From positions 157,033,490 through 157,097,489 of the forward strand of contig NC_084462.1 in the NCBI RefSeq assembly GCF_027409185.1: a DNA stretch of 64,000 bases, written 5' to 3'. Origin of the DNA: Cynocephalus volans (Eukaryota; Chordata; Mammalia; Dermoptera; Cynocephalidae). The notes under the pieces were generated by a model. The model had not been told where the DNA came from, made no database searches, and saw only the letters and a program-made list of their open reading frames with translations. Every line of letters begins with the position of its first letter. Positions within the stretch are counted from its first letter, which is position 1. This document shows, piece after piece, positions 45,031-56,169 of the stretch. The position numbers were made by a program, and so were the translations under genes.

Positions 45031-45129
45031 GCTCTCTCCTCTCCCCTCTCCGAGCTGTACCTGCTTCCTCTGGCTGTTCAGACTCGCTAGTGCCCCTGTG
45101 CTCCTCCTCCTGCTTTAACTGCTGTGGTC

Positions 45130-45440
45130 CCAGGTGGTACACATGAGAGAGAGACCTTCCTTCTGAAGTTTTCCAAAGTGTCTGCTTCCATTAGCACAGA
45201 CAAGGCTTTTGAAAGGTGTCAAGTTATGAACATCATTTTAGGTTCTGGTTTCTTCCCAGAACAGTATTTCTGCTCTCGCTTGGAAGACAGAGGATTAAAA
45301 CTCAGGCTGCTGAGGGTTAACTGATAGCAATGAAAAGTCTAGGCATCTCCTGGGGACTAGTGGCTGGCTGAGACAATTGATTAGCTTGGCTTAGTGATCT
45401 TTCCAGCAATATTCAGGAGTGAAATTATTGCTGATTAGGC
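45130..45440. promoter_or_regulatory. Candidate conserved non-coding block left of the GT microsatellite
   Basis: Repeat-free sequence with 'gcttttgaaaggtgtcaagt' (T-box half-site GGTGTCA), 'gagacaattgattagcttgg' and 'gaaattattgctgattaggc' (SOX/homeodomain-like). It ends abruptly at the microsatellite. Function is inferred from motif content alone. Confidence 0.3.
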
Positions 45441-45447
45441 TGTGTGT

Positions 45448-45500
<53 letters not shown>

Positions 45501-45549
45501 GTTTATGGCAATGAGGGTTTATGGCAATGAGGGTTTATGGCAATGAGGG
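45441..45549. repeat. GT microsatellite with adjoining 16-bp minisatellite
   Basis: A nearly perfect GT run (45441-45496) passes into three identical copies of the 16-bp unit 'gagggtttatggcaat' (45497-45512, 45513-45528, 45529-45544) and a partial fourth. The minisatellite probably grew by slippage at the edge of the GT run. Confidence 0.95.
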
Positions 45550-45834
45550 GATAAGATATGAGAAAGAAGTGTCATGGATTGTTTGCTCCTAAGTCAGTCT
45601 CAGGAAAGGACCTATCATCCCAAGTATATCTGAGATTATATCAAAATTATGAATGTTGTATGCATATAAGTCAGCTGGGGGTGGGGGCAGAATGAAGGGT
45701 GCATAGGGCCTCCCTGTACATTTTCTTTGCAGCTCCCTGGGAATCTATAATTATTTTGAAATAAAAAGTTAACACATAAAGCCAGCTGGAGAGAGGCCCA
45801 GTGTTGAGGGCTGCTCCCATCTGCAGGCTCTGGT

Positions 45835-45960
45835 GGTCGGAGGGACAGCGTGGTGTGCCAAGGAGGAAAACAAGATCAGTGGTAATTAAGATGCCCTTGC
45901 TCTTGGGGCCTCAGTTCCCTTGATCATAAAATGAGACAGGAAGAAGATCTCTTAGGGCCC
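45835..45960 (+). repeat. MIR SINE fragment
   Basis: 'ggacagcgtggtgtgccaag' at the left and 'ggggcctcagttcccttgat', 'cataaaatgagacaggaaga' at the right keep the forward MIR order with a shortened middle. Confidence 0.6.
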
Positions 45961-46459
45961 CCAGCTCCACAAGTTTACATTTTTAGAAGTGCTTGTCATG
46001 GTGAACCCAGTACATTGTGCTCCTAATATAACCGATAACATAGGCCAGCCAGCCTGTGGCCCTATCATCCACGGCTGCGGGCCCAGGCATGGCTTTTCGT
46101 GGGCTTCGTGGCTCTACCATCATTTTCCTTGGTGTGTTCTCTGTCCTCACCTTCTCCTGTCTATAGATACATCTGGGAGGTTAGTGGAAAACTGGTCAGG
46201 ACTACTTGTTCAAAAACAGGTATCCAAACTCTGTATTTTAATTTTGGTTTTAATTTGTAGAGACCTGACTTTTGCACCTCTGTGGTCTGAATGCTCCTCC
46301 CCTCCCAATCCTGCACCCCAGCCGTTGTATTGAGGCTTCTCCATGGCTGGAATGCCAGGGCACCTGGTCCTCCAGGTCTGCTAAAGGTCCTTTAGCAGCA
46401 TCCAAAGAGAGGGGCACAGTTGTCATTTGGGAGGGGAGCTGCCAAATGGGGTAACCTCC

Positions 46460-46588
46460 CCAAGTCCTTCATTTCTCTGTAGCTTAATTCCTTCACCTGC
46501 TGAATGGGGCTAATACCTGTTTTGAGCGTCTTGCAAGACTGATGTGAAGCTAAGATAAAAATCAGAGGATAAACATGCCTTTAAAGAT
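46460..46588 (+). repeat. MIR SINE fragment directly left of a CYN SINE
   Basis: 'ccccaagtccttcatttctc', 'ttccttcacctgctgaatgg' and 'ggctaatacctgttttgagc' with 'gtgaagctaagataaaaatc' are the right half of a forward MIR. Confidence 0.65.
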
Positions 46589-46597
46589 GGGAGTGCT

Positions 46598-46693
46598 GGG
46601 CCGGCCACTTAGCTCAGTTGGTTAGACCGTGGAGTTAAAACACCAAGATCAAGGGTTCGGATCCCCATACCGGCCAGCCACCAAAAAAAAAAA
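46598..46693 (+). mobile_element. Monomeric tRNA-Ile-derived SINE (CYN-like)
   Basis: About 85 bases are close to tRNA-Ile: 'ggccacttagctcagttggt', 'tagaccgtggagttaaaaca', 'ccaagatcaagggttcggat', 'ccccataccggcc', followed by 'agccacc' and a run of 11 A. The A box is perfect ('tagctcagttgg', 46610-46621); the B box 'ggttcggatcc' (46654-46664) deviates at one position. Imperfect 9-bp repeats 'gggagtgct' (46589-46597) and 'gggagtact' (46700-46708) are the likely target-site duplication. With the anticodon loop altered, this is a SINE and not a tRNA gene. Confidence 0.9.
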
Positions 46694-46739
46694 GGTTGGG
46701 GGAGTACTCAGTTTTAAACTAAATTACTCCTGCATGGTG

Positions 46740-46992
46740 ACTTCCGTGAAGCAGTTTGGGTGAAGAACAGGCTTTAGAGCCAATCTACCGGGCCCTTATC
46801 CACCTCGTACTAGCTGAGAACTTGGGCAAATGTCCCAGCTTCTCCACTTAACACTCGGTTTCCTCACCTGTAGAAAGGGGCTGATAAGAGCACCTCCCTC
46901 GTCGAGTTGTTGTGAGGATTAAAGGAGACTCATGCAAAGTCCTTTGAACAGTGCCTGCTAGTTAATAAACTCTCAAAGCCATTGTTGTGATG
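46740..46992 (+). repeat. MIR SINE
   Basis: Forward MIR: 'gaacaggctttagagccaat', 'aacttgggcaaatgtcccag', 'ctcggtttcctcacctgtag', 'ttgtgaggattaaaggagac' and 'tgaacagtgcctgctagtta' with a 'aataaactctcaaagccatt' tail. Confidence 0.9.
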
Positions 46993-46999
46993 ATGATGA

Positions 47000-48080
47000 C
47001 ATTTTGGCTACTGTGATCATTTTCCAAGGCTTCCCGCCAAAAAGGCAAAGAGGGAGGAAACTTTCAAAATCCGCACATTCCTCTCAAAGTCCTCCTGGAC
47101 AGCTCACGAATATAGGAAAAGGTGCTGCTCTGGAGGTAGTTTAGAGACATGCCCTCGTCCTTCACAATTCCCTGCTGAGGGTGGCTGAGTTTCTATAGCA
47201 GTAACCAAGTGAGCATCTTCCCACTGCTTGTCTGGGATTTGGGATGATCTGGCCAAGCCTTTTACCTCTCATGGAAATTTGCTCTCCATAGCCTAGCCTA
47301 GCTGCTGAAGTCCAGACGTGAAGGTAGGAAACAGTTTAAGTGGGTTGTCTTGGGTGTCCATAACTGTCTGGAGTCACTGGAGTGTAGTTTCTGCATAGGG
47401 CCAATCCTTCTTCCCTTTACAGCGTAACTAATGGGGGTTGCTTGTTTTCCATATATTTGACAATGCATCTTTAGGGAGTACTTAGCAAGGAAAAAAGAAT
47501 GGGAACAGGTAAGGGCAATTTCTGATGCCTCTAAGGTGGCCTGATTTGAATATTTCAAGGGACTTGTAGAAACTGACATCACCCTCCTAAGAAAATTCCA
47601 AATCCAGACTTGTGACCAGCCTGAGCGCGTGTGTACACGTGTGCACGTTAAGGGTTTTGTGGTCAGCCATCCATGACTCTCTTCTTTCCCTGTCTCAGGC
47701 TGAGAGTATCTTGAAGGAGCATGTAATTACTATTTACTCTAGGGCACTCAATTGAGAACACCCTCCTGTCACGACTCTTGAGTTAATTCTGCCTGTGATG
47801 TGCATCTGCCATTGCTCCTGTGGAAACCAGTGGGGCTCAAGTGCCACTTTTAGCCCAGAGAAGACCATGATATGGATATTAGTCCCTGCAAGCTCAAGGT
47901 TTAGTTTTGGGCAATAGATACTCATAACTGGCAGTGGTGTCTTTCTCATGCAGAATCTTCACCCAGATCTCGCCCTTCCATCGCCCTTGATGATGGAAGC
48001 TTCAAAGCAGAGCCAACCGTTAATCTAATGAACAGTCTTAGTGGATGCGGACAGTTGGCAGCATCGATAAAGGAAGGGCA
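47000..48080. other. Unassigned sequence, no gene
   Basis: No exon or named repeat recognised across about 1 kb. Confidence 0.3.
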
Positions 48081-48084
48081 GTTA

Positions 48085-48175
48085 AAAAATTTCTACAGAC
48101 AAGACGATACCATTTATACATAGTTTTAAAACATGCAAAAGATGCCATATATCACCTAGAAATCAGACAGAAGAC
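48085..48175 (+). repeat. Possible L1 3' UTR fragment
   Basis: 'aagacgataccatttataca' and 'tagttttaaaacatgcaaaa' with 'cctagaaatcagacag' resemble a segment of old L1 3' UTRs. Short and uncertain. Confidence 0.4.
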
Positions 48176-48464
48176 ATGCGTGCAATGAGAAACACCAGCT
48201 CCAGGAGAGGAGAGGCGTGTGCTCATTAGAGCGTTCTCTGTACCCATCTGCCAAGCACAGTCTTGGCTGTGGCTTCCTCAGGATCCTCCCTTGTTTTCTC
48301 TCCCCACTTACTGTCAAGATGAATGCGCCTAATCATTTAAAGTGGGAAATGGGGACACAGAGGGGGTGAGTGGATGTATTATTGTTAAGCCTGTGGAATC
48401 TATTTGCTAAAAATATCAAAACTATTACCTTGAAATATGACACTCTACTGATATAGTCGGACAC

Positions 48465-48903
48465 TGTATTAGTCCGTTTTTGTTGCTTATAACAAAACAC
48501 TTGAATCTGGGTGATTTACAAAGAAAAATAGAATTTATTGCTTACAGTTTCTGAGGCTGGGAAGACCGAAGTCCATCTGGTGGTGGTGACAGTGACCCAG
48601 GGGTCTCACATTGCAAGATGGTGGAAGCAGAGAGATCAGAGACCAGAGAAAGAGAGTAAGACAGACTCTCCTCTTCTTTTAAAGCCCTCAGAACCATGCC
48701 CCTGACCACCATTTTTAATCCATTCATTATGGTATGGTCCTACAATCCAATCACCTCTTCAAGGCTCCACCTTTCAATTACCATAATAGGATTTCCCATT
48801 CTCTTAACAATCACAGTGGTGTCCAAGTTTCTAATACATAAAACTTAGGGGATACAGTTCAAGCTTCAGTGAGTTTTAGGGGAATATAATTCAATCTACT
48901 ACA
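48465..48903 (-). mobile_element. Complete solo MaLR-type LTR, antisense, with target-site duplication
   Basis: The 439-bp element begins TG ('tgtattagtccgtttttgtt') and ends CA ('gaatataattcaatctactaca' region), as complete LTRs do. Flanking 5-bp repeats 'gacac' and 'gaccc' (48460-48464, 48904-48908) differ at one base. In reverse it holds a poly(A) signal (AATAAA) and closes 'aaaaacggactaataca'. It shares 'gggaaatcctat', 'gtggttctgagggc'-like words and others with the forward LTR at 9353-9731, so the two are the same or sister subfamilies. No retroviral genes are present. Confidence 0.88.
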
Positions 48904-48984
48904 GACCCTGTTGTGGAGGCTACCAAACTGTTTATGGAAATAAAACTGATTTTTATATCAGCATATTGAGCAAGCATTTAGATT

Positions 48985-49300
48985 AGCTTCCAGAAGCCAC
49001 TGCCCGATGGCTTTGCACAGGCCACTTCATCTCTCTCTGCCTCTGTTTCTTTGTCTGTAAAAGGAATAGGTGGACCAGATGATCTCCAAGGACTCTTCTG
49101 GGTCCAGCCCTGAACTTCTCCTGTGCCCCTCCTGGGCAGTGATCCTCTTGTATCACAACTGTTTGCATGTCTGCATCCGCTCCAGAACGAAGTGCTCTGT
49201 GGGCAGGGACTGGTGGTCCCATCTCCCAGCTCAGTGCCTGGACACGACAGGTACCTAACACGCTTTGAATGTGCTGATGAAAGAGATGGCACAAGCAGAT
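48985..49300 (+). repeat. MIR-like SINE followed by an L2 tail
   Basis: 'ggccacttcatctctctctg', 'cctctgtttctttgtctgta' and 'aaaaggaataggtggaccag' are a MIR-type core. At 49185-49285 'agtgctctgtgggcagggac', 'cccagctcagtgcctggaca' and 'cgacaggtacctaacacgct' look like an L2 terminus. Confidence 0.6.
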
Positions 49301-49304
49301 GGCA

Positions 49305-50720
49305 CCCCTCGGCCAACATTGACTAGGCTGCTTCCAGAGATGCTGCAGGCCTGGCCGGTTGCGCTCGAGGGCTTTGGTTGCTCCCCTCGAGACCCTCCCC
49401 ATTGGTCAGAGGTGGAGGTTCATGCCTTCATGGTGTGAACTGGAAAATCTTTTAGTAATAATATGTAAATTGAAAACACTTTAGTATGATGTTATATCTT
49501 AACTGCCATGCCTGCTTCTCTACATGACCGTTCTACTGTCTGTTTCTGGGTTTGTTTTCTCCTTCTCTGTATCATACTCTATTAGTTTAAAAATAATACA
49601 TTTGGAAAAACAATAATAATAATAATACATTTGGAGACTTGTTAAGTAAAGAGACCTCAGAGCAGAAAATATCCCTTATACACTTTCTGGGTTCCTTTGT
49701 GTTTCCTTGTGAAGATTTTTTCTTGTTTTTGACTAAATGGCCTTGATTTGATTAGTAATCACTATGTGACAATTCTTCTTACTGTGTCTAACTTATTTCT
49801 TAAATATTCTCCCATAAGACCCTAACTCTGCTTCTGGTGGTCTCTGTGCCACTTTTCACTCCTGTCTTTGCCATTTTATAAAATTTATAAAGTGATTCCT
49901 TTATGTGTTAGACCCTTGATCTCACGCCTTCCCTAGTCCTCCACCAAAATTTCCCAGAAGAATGGTTCTTACAATTGGCTTTTCACAGTTCAGGTGGTCT
50001 TGGGTCTCTGTCATTTCCATACTGAGCCTGGGGACACGCTTTGTTCTCTGTCCCCTAAAACCTCATATTTTCTTTAACCAGCAGTTTTCACATTGGGGAT
50101 GAACCACATTACAAATTTAAAGATTTTAAAATTCTTCAGTATCTCTCTGTTGCTCCATATTGTGAAGAATTCCACTTCTTTTCCACGATAATAATCTCTC
50201 CTCATATTAACTGTACCATTAACCTGGTGCCTAATCATGACATTTTCTCAAGACATTTCTTTACTATTTCCTTACATTGCTGTTTAGTGCTTGCCTGGTT
50301 TCTTGATTTTTTCATGTGTCCCACCTCAGCAATTACTCTTCTAACTGTGGGAGAATAGGGAAAGAGGCATTTTTTTTGAGGACCTGTTATGTGCTGGAAA
50401 CTTCCTGTAGTTCATCTTTCTTGCTTCAGATCACCCAAGTAGTAGATAGAACCATCTGATGTCACCTTCCGCAGTATACTTACAGGGCTGAGAGCAAACA
50501 GGCAGCCAATAAAACCCACATGAATACCCTGTTGTATCATTGACGTATATATTGAACTTGGTCCAACATTTTCATGCTTTTAATCTTTTTATTTGTTTTC
50601 TTTGAAACGTGTTGAGCGTCTACCTTAATAGACGCATATGAAAGAGAGATCCTGAAACTCTAGCTCTGATTCCCCAAGTGCCTGCATCCTTGTAAATATT
50701 ATAACACAGATGCTTCCATC
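49305..50720. other. AT-rich unassigned sequence, no gene
   Basis: No exon or named repeat recognised. A small AAT/ATA repeat at 49586-49625 carries the word 'aatacatttgga' on both sides, a local duplication. The composition differs from the GC-richer DNA to the right. Confidence 0.3.
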
Positions 50721-50724
50721 AAGT

Positions 50725-52140
50725 AAGCTCCTGTTAATAATCCTTAGCTCTTTGTGCAACTGCTGTCTTGCTTGTCCATAAATCAATTTTTAGAGTCTCT
50801 GCAGAGGAGCTGGTAACCACGTCGGTGGAATGTGGACCTAATCTGTGGTAAAGCGGGTAGACTTCCGCAGTGCCCCTGTCGCGGGGTGCTCTTTCAGAAA
50901 GCACGTTCCTGCTTTCTCCTGCTTTGTTACATCCACACCTTCCCTTACCCATCTCCTTTCCCACTTCTGACTTTATGTTCTTTTTTCAACCGACCCACAG
51001 ACAATGTCTTCATTCCTTTATGTTCCATGTTGTGTTTTCCCCACCATGCTCTTTCCGCATTTCATCTTTCTTGAGACTCAACACTGGTGGTCCATCCCCT
51101 CTCCCACCACCAAGGTCCCCTCAAGGGACAAGTATGTGTCCTTCCCACTGCAGGGGCTGTGCCACCCTTAGTGCACCATCAGGTTTTCTTATTGAGGGAG
51201 CAAGGTGGGGGGGGGTCTCTTGCCAGTGCCGCAGGCTCCGCGGCTGGGCTCCTTTCTCAGTCCCCTGTCACCTTTATCTCCTCTTGATCCGCCCACCTTG
51301 GTTCTCAGGATGCTAATCACATTCCCGAGGAGAGTTAGAACATCTCCCCACCTTGGACAGAGTCCAGCATGCGCTCGCTGTTTGGGACAAAGCGTTTATC
51401 CTCTCTCTGTCTGTGACCTTCCATGGACACATGACCATCAGGTTTCTGCCTTTCCTCGGTCTTCACTTTCTCTCAAGGGGCCTCGCAGCCTGCAGTCTCC
51501 CTCTGAATACCCTGGGTGGGGATGGCTGGGGGATGCTAATGGATGTTTAATAGTCACTAATGTGATTTCCAATGTTTAGCACATCCTCCTTTTCCCTAAG
51601 CTATGGTGTCACATTGAAAACCTTAGTTAGATTATTGAAGTTACTTAGACAATTCAGGGGAGAGCACTTTGTCTCTGGAGTGCTTGCTTTTCCCAGGGTC
51701 TTTTTTTCCTGCCTTGTCTGGCATTCTTACAGTCCCCAGGCTTGGTCTCTCCTTTAATCGATAGCCTGCCAGAGTTCTCCTGTGGGGGAGTGGAGGCATG
51801 TTCGATGTGACTATAGCTACTCTTGGTGGAGGCCACTGGGTCCCCAGCTGCAGGGTAACAGGATAGTAGGGTGAACTGCAGGATCTGTTGGCTTCCTGAG
51901 TGGTGGCCTTGACCCAGATTGGAGTAACCCAGAGGAGGCCAATAGTGTTCTCTGATTCCTGGGCCATTGCAGGGTGAGAAGCTGGAATTTCCCCAGGTTG
52001 GGAGAGTCTATTGCTCAGTCAATGCCTCTTCATCTGATGGGGGCCATGCAAGTATCTCTGCCAGGTGGATTTCGATATTTCCCTTGTTTGTGGATTCCAC
52101 TGTCACCCAGGCTTTTGGGGGAAGACTCCTGAGAGGTGGA
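50725..52140. other. Unassigned GC-moderate sequence, no gene
   Basis: Frames of 124-148 codons overlap on both strands (50870-51579) without recognisable domains or splice logic. No named repeat. Confidence 0.3.
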
Positions 52141-52147
52141 GGAAGAG

Positions 52148-52640
52148 GCTGTCTTAGGTCAGGCTCTCCAGATGCAAAGCCTGAAACAGGGATTCTAGGC
52201 AAGAGCTGTATTGCTCTTTGGAGAAACCTAGGAGGCAGTGAGGAAAGAAAGATAACATGAGGAGGAAGCTCAGCAAAGATGTGGCTTCAGCTGACATCTA
52301 GCCTCAGCCTGACCCCATGGGGAGCTCAGAAGCATGAATGACACCACAGAGTTGTCCCACCTCAAGGCAAGGAGATTGGCCAATCCTACCTCCAAATCAG
52401 TCCATCTATGGCAGAGAGCTGCCCTGGAATGAGGCTGTAACCTCCCACACCATTCTGGACCAAGGGCACTCCCACTGGTCAAGGGCAGTTCTCAGGAGAA
52501 GGCTGCAGCTGTGAGCAGCTGGGGATGGCAGCACCACTGGGTGACAGCGTCTGAGCGGAGCACCAGCATCATCGTGTACAGAGAGAGCACGTGAACAGTG
52601 CCCTGGCATGGGCCGCATTCTGCCAGTTCCATGTGGAGCC
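52148..52640 (-). repeat. Probable ancient interspersed repeat, antisense (possibly same family as 23575)
   Basis: It starts 'ctgtcttaggtcaggctctc' and continues 'cagatgcaaagcctgaaaca', 'ggagaaacctaggaggcagt', then CCAAT-type text 'gagattggccaatcctacct'. The opening matches the layout of the block at 23575. The right boundary is uncertain. Confidence 0.4.
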
Positions 52641-52644
52641 CTCT

Positions 52645-53285
52645 AGAATTTGACTAGAAACTTCCATTGCTCTCCAGGCTTAGCCTAGGGTAGAGTCCAT
52701 CGTGCAGCACCAGGACACTGGGTCTGGAAGATTCCAGACTACAATGACAGGGATTCTGAAGACAGTCAATACCCAAGGTTGGGTTTCAGCCCTCTCTCTG
52801 CTGGTGTAGGCTGACAAGAACAGCGGAAGAGAGAACCAGTCACCACCTCACGCTTTCAATCCGTGGGGAGCTGGAAACAGAGTAAGAGATAGCCTCTTCC
52901 TCTTCTACGAGGTCTTTTTGATGGAATTAAGAGCTCACTATGATTGCCTCCCTACAGGGGAGTCTTGTGGCCTTTGATTTGCCTTCAGCAAAAAGCCAGG
53001 ATAGGGTATGTAGGCATTACCTGTTACCAAGCAACATTTATTATTAATGGCCGTGTGCCTGGCTCTGCATGGAAAAAACACAAGAAGATCAGTTTGTATT
53101 CTTTTGGAGTTTGAAATATAAAATTAATTGGAGCAGGGCAAAGATGGCGGAAGGATGGGGGGGTCGCCTGCTTGCTTTAATTGGTGGTAGGCTGTCTGGC
53201 TACCTCAAGGGAACAGACGGGGACATGTGTAAGGAAGGCAAGTACATGGGGAAGGGCCACTTGTGCTGCCAAAGGACTGTGTCTG
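52645..53285. other. Unassigned sequence, no gene
   Basis: No exon or repeat is identified with confidence. 'ggccgtgtgcctggctctgc' near 53048 might be a degenerate inverted L2 tail. Confidence 0.3.
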
Positions 53286-53289
53286 GAGT

Positions 53290-53412
53290 ACTGGGCACAG
53301 TTCTTTGTGTGGTATTTCACCTGATCCCCACAGCAAACCCTCCAAGTAGGTGGTATCTCCAGTTTATAGCTGAAGGAACAGAGGCTTCCAGATTAGCCTA
53401 CCTGAGGGGACT
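53290..53412 (-). repeat. MIR SINE, antisense
   Basis: Inverted MIR core: 'tatttcacctgatccccaca', 'gcaaaccctccaagtaggtg', 'cagtttatagctgaaggaac' and 'agaggcttccagattagcct'. Confidence 0.7.
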
Positions 53413-53414
53413 GC

Positions 53415-54100
53415 AGACCTAGAAATGGTAAAGACTTTCAAACTCAAGATTGGTTGCCTCTGTAGCTCATGTCGTCTTGTCACTGAACTACTAGGGCTTG
53501 GATTCCTAATTCTGGGAACACTGCTGAGGGAGGTCCATGACACCAAGTGGCCAGCTCATTCCAGTTCCCAAGGGCTTGAAGCTTTTCCCTGCCTGAACTC
53601 TTCCACCCTATTCAATCCTCTCCTCTCATCCATTACATGCCTGTAATGCACATCCATTATGGCATTTCCATAGACAGGAGCCCCCTACTTCCAGCCCTAT
53701 ACCAAACCACATCTCCTCTAGATCTGTGTTAAGATACCTCCTCCCTGAAGCTTCCCTAGTGATATAAAGCCGAAGAGTAAAACATTCCTGTTCCGCAGAC
53801 CCAGCATCCATCACTGATTCCCACAAGGTATCCCTGCGCTGAGAACACAGCAGTGTTCACATCTGCACTCCTGGATGCAGGCGTCCACTCTGTGTGCCAG
53901 CCTGGGTCCTGCTCAACACTTCCCCGTATACCCCATCAGAGTGCTGCTCACACTGTGTCTCCGGCAGCCGCTCTGTGCTCTGCACTGCCAGAACTAAAAA
54001 GAAAACTCAAGACACAGTGATGTCCGCATGCCGAAGGAACCCACACATGGACACAGGAAGCTACTGGCCTGGTGCCAGCCTAGGGCATGGTAAAAGTCCA
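53415..54100. other. Unassigned sequence, no gene
   Basis: An L2-like word ('gatacctcctccctgaagct') occurs near 53732. Otherwise nothing recognised. Confidence 0.3.
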
Positions 54101-54107
54101 GATTGTG

Positions 54108-54312
54108 GATGTGGGCAAATCTGGACTTGAACTCTGTCCCTGCCGCCCATTAGCTTTATGGCCCCAAGCAAGTTAAGCTGTGTCTTTGCACTTCGGTTTT
54201 CTCACCTGTGCAAAGGGGATAGTAAAACCCAGTCCTGTGGGCTTGTTGGGAGGGTTAAACGAGATGGGAGCTGGGCTCAAGTTCACGGACAGTGAGTGCC
54301 CTAGGGCTTTCG
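54108..54312 (+). repeat. MIR SINE
   Basis: Forward MIR: 'ggcaaatctggacttgaact', 'ctgccgcccattagctttat', 'ttcggttttctcacctgtgc', 'aaaggggatagtaaaaccca' and 'ggagggttaaacgagatggg'. Confidence 0.88.
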
Positions 54313-54329
54313 TGTACACACAAGTGTCG

Positions 54330-55235
54330 GGGTGGGGGAGTTTCAGTGGTAACAATGTTAGTCTAATCTAAAATGCTGCTGACTCAAGAATCTGCTTATA
54401 GAAGTGCGTAGGGATGGGAATGAGTTTGTTTTGGAAGACGTCAGTGCCACACAATTCCCACTCCTCCTGTACCTTCAGGACCCCATTGCACTTTTGAAGG
54501 CCACACGGCTGTCTTCTCTGTCTATGCCATGTACAGATCAGAGAAGAAAGCACCCTTCCTGCCAGCTGCTTTTTCTAGCACCTGGCATGTCCATGTTGCT
54601 GGGTGTAGCAGGGGCTCTGGGGTGCCCAGGCCACCATCTGCTGCAGCTGCCACGCCTGGGCCCAGCACCAGTCCAGCTTCCAGGACCCCATCCCCAGCTC
54701 TTGGCAGCTGCCTGGGCTGGGGGAGCCCAGGACTGGGCTGGTTGACCTTGCAGCTGTGCCTTCAGTTCCTCATGGGCTTGTGCATCTGCCTCTCTCAGGG
54801 GCCCTTCCTGGCTGCTGGGCAGAGGGCCCTCTGTCCTTCATTACCAGCAGCTCACATTGCCCGGCCTGTGCCAGTAGTTGGCAAAGGATTCTCAGCAAGA
54901 GACCCAGTGTCCCTTGCCTCTGTAGCCGCCTTCATGCCCCACCAGGGGCCTGGACCCCAAGTGGGAGTGGGCTGAGCTGTTGGCCTCTACCTCCTGGGGC
55001 TTTGCCAGCTTTTTCATTTCTCTCTGACACGTCTGGAAACTCCTTGAAAGGTATTTGTGCTCGCATGCGTCAAAGGGGAAAATTGGACAGATGTCCCAGA
55101 ACAGAGACACTTGTTCAATTCTCCTGAAACAATATTGATGCTGAGCAAGGCAGTGGGTTTTCTAACCCGACTCCATGGGAAAGTCCAGAGCTTGTGATGG
55201 ATGGCGAGGGAGGATGGAGGCAGCTGCGCTACGGC
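54330..55235. other. Unassigned GC-rich sequence, no gene
   Basis: Frames up to 148 codons overlap here (54404-55127). Their translations are low-complexity and change character between frames. No repeat recognised. Confidence 0.3.
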
Positions 55236-55239
55236 CCGC

Positions 55240-55450
55240 ACAGCGTGAACCAGGCACCGCGCGGGTGCTCGTCTCTCTTGTCCCTGCTCATGCTCAGCAA
55301 CCCGGGGGAGCAGGTGCTGTCATTTCCTTACATTTTATGGACGAGAAAGATAAGGCCCCGAGGAGTTAAGTGACTAGCCAAGGGCCACACAGTTGCTGCG
55401 AGGCAGCGCTGGAATTCGAACCAGGTTTTATTCTAACAGTTATGCTTCTG
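55240..55450 (-). repeat. MIR SINE, antisense
   Basis: Inverted MIR: 'gtcatttccttacattttat', 'ggacgagaaagataaggccc', 'gaggagttaagtgactagcc', 'aagggccacacagttgctgc' and 'ctggaattcgaaccaggttt'. Confidence 0.88.
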
Positions 55451-55479
55451 GTCACTTTCTCACGCTCCACCTCAACACT

Positions 55480-56095
55480 GCACAATGCTTTGTGGAATTA
55501 TGAAATCTCAGAGCTGCAGAGGAGACCCCAAACCAGTAAGGAGTATTTCCCCATTTCATAGGTAGAAAAACTGCAGCAGGTTCTCAGAGCACCCTCAGTC
55601 CGGTGCCCACGCCCATACTGGACCTGGGTGAGGTCCTCACCTCCTGGGGTGAGCTGCAGGTTGTGGGACACTTTGTGTGCATTTTACACTCATGTGTTTT
55701 AGAAAACTCAAGTGTAGGAAGACAGAGTACACAGAGGAAACAGCTAGAGGTGGCCCAGGAGGGAGGTGTGCTGGATAGGAGGCCACTTAGGCACCACGAG
55801 TCAGGGTGATCCAGGACCACCTTCTTCTGGGTGGCTCCTAGTGAAATCCCCCAATCCATGTGCAAGTGCAGCAGGCAAGCTGGGTCTCATCCCTGCTAGA
55901 TTCTCTCTTTCTCAGAGAAGCTTCACTCATCCCTCCTCTTATGGAAGTCATCTCTCCTGCCCCGGCCCACTAATGTCCTCTGTGCCCCCTGCTGCAATCC
56001 CCTGAGTCACAGTTATGCTTCTGGGTCTGCCTTCCCTCCAGGACTGAGATCTTTTGAGCCGTGAACTGTGTTGCAAATACTCAAAAGAATGCCCC
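55480..56095. other. Partly repeat-like left end, otherwise unassigned
   Basis: 55490-55580 ('atgaaatctcagagctgcag', 'tccccatttcataggtagaa') looks like an inverted MIR-related SINE. A weak CTCF-like word ('tgtgccccctgctgcaa') occurs at 55980-55996. No gene. Confidence 0.35.
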
Positions 56096-56099
56096 AAAG

Positions 56100-56165
56100 A
56101 GGTGTGTGTGTGCATGTGTATGCATGTGAGTGTGCATGTGTGTGTGTGTGTGTGCATGTGTGTTT
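56100..56165. repeat. Imperfect GT/GCATGT microsatellite
   Basis: GT repeats broken by 'gcatgt' interruptions extend over about 65 bases ('ggtgtgtgtgtgcatgtgta', 'gtgtgcatgtgtgtgtgtgt'). Confidence 0.95.
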
Positions 56166-56169
56166 AATC

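Noticed and set aside
46598-46693. Possible functional tRNA-Ile gene
   Set aside because: The anticodon arm is altered, the B box deviates, and a poly(A) tail plus near-perfect flanking repeats show retroposition.
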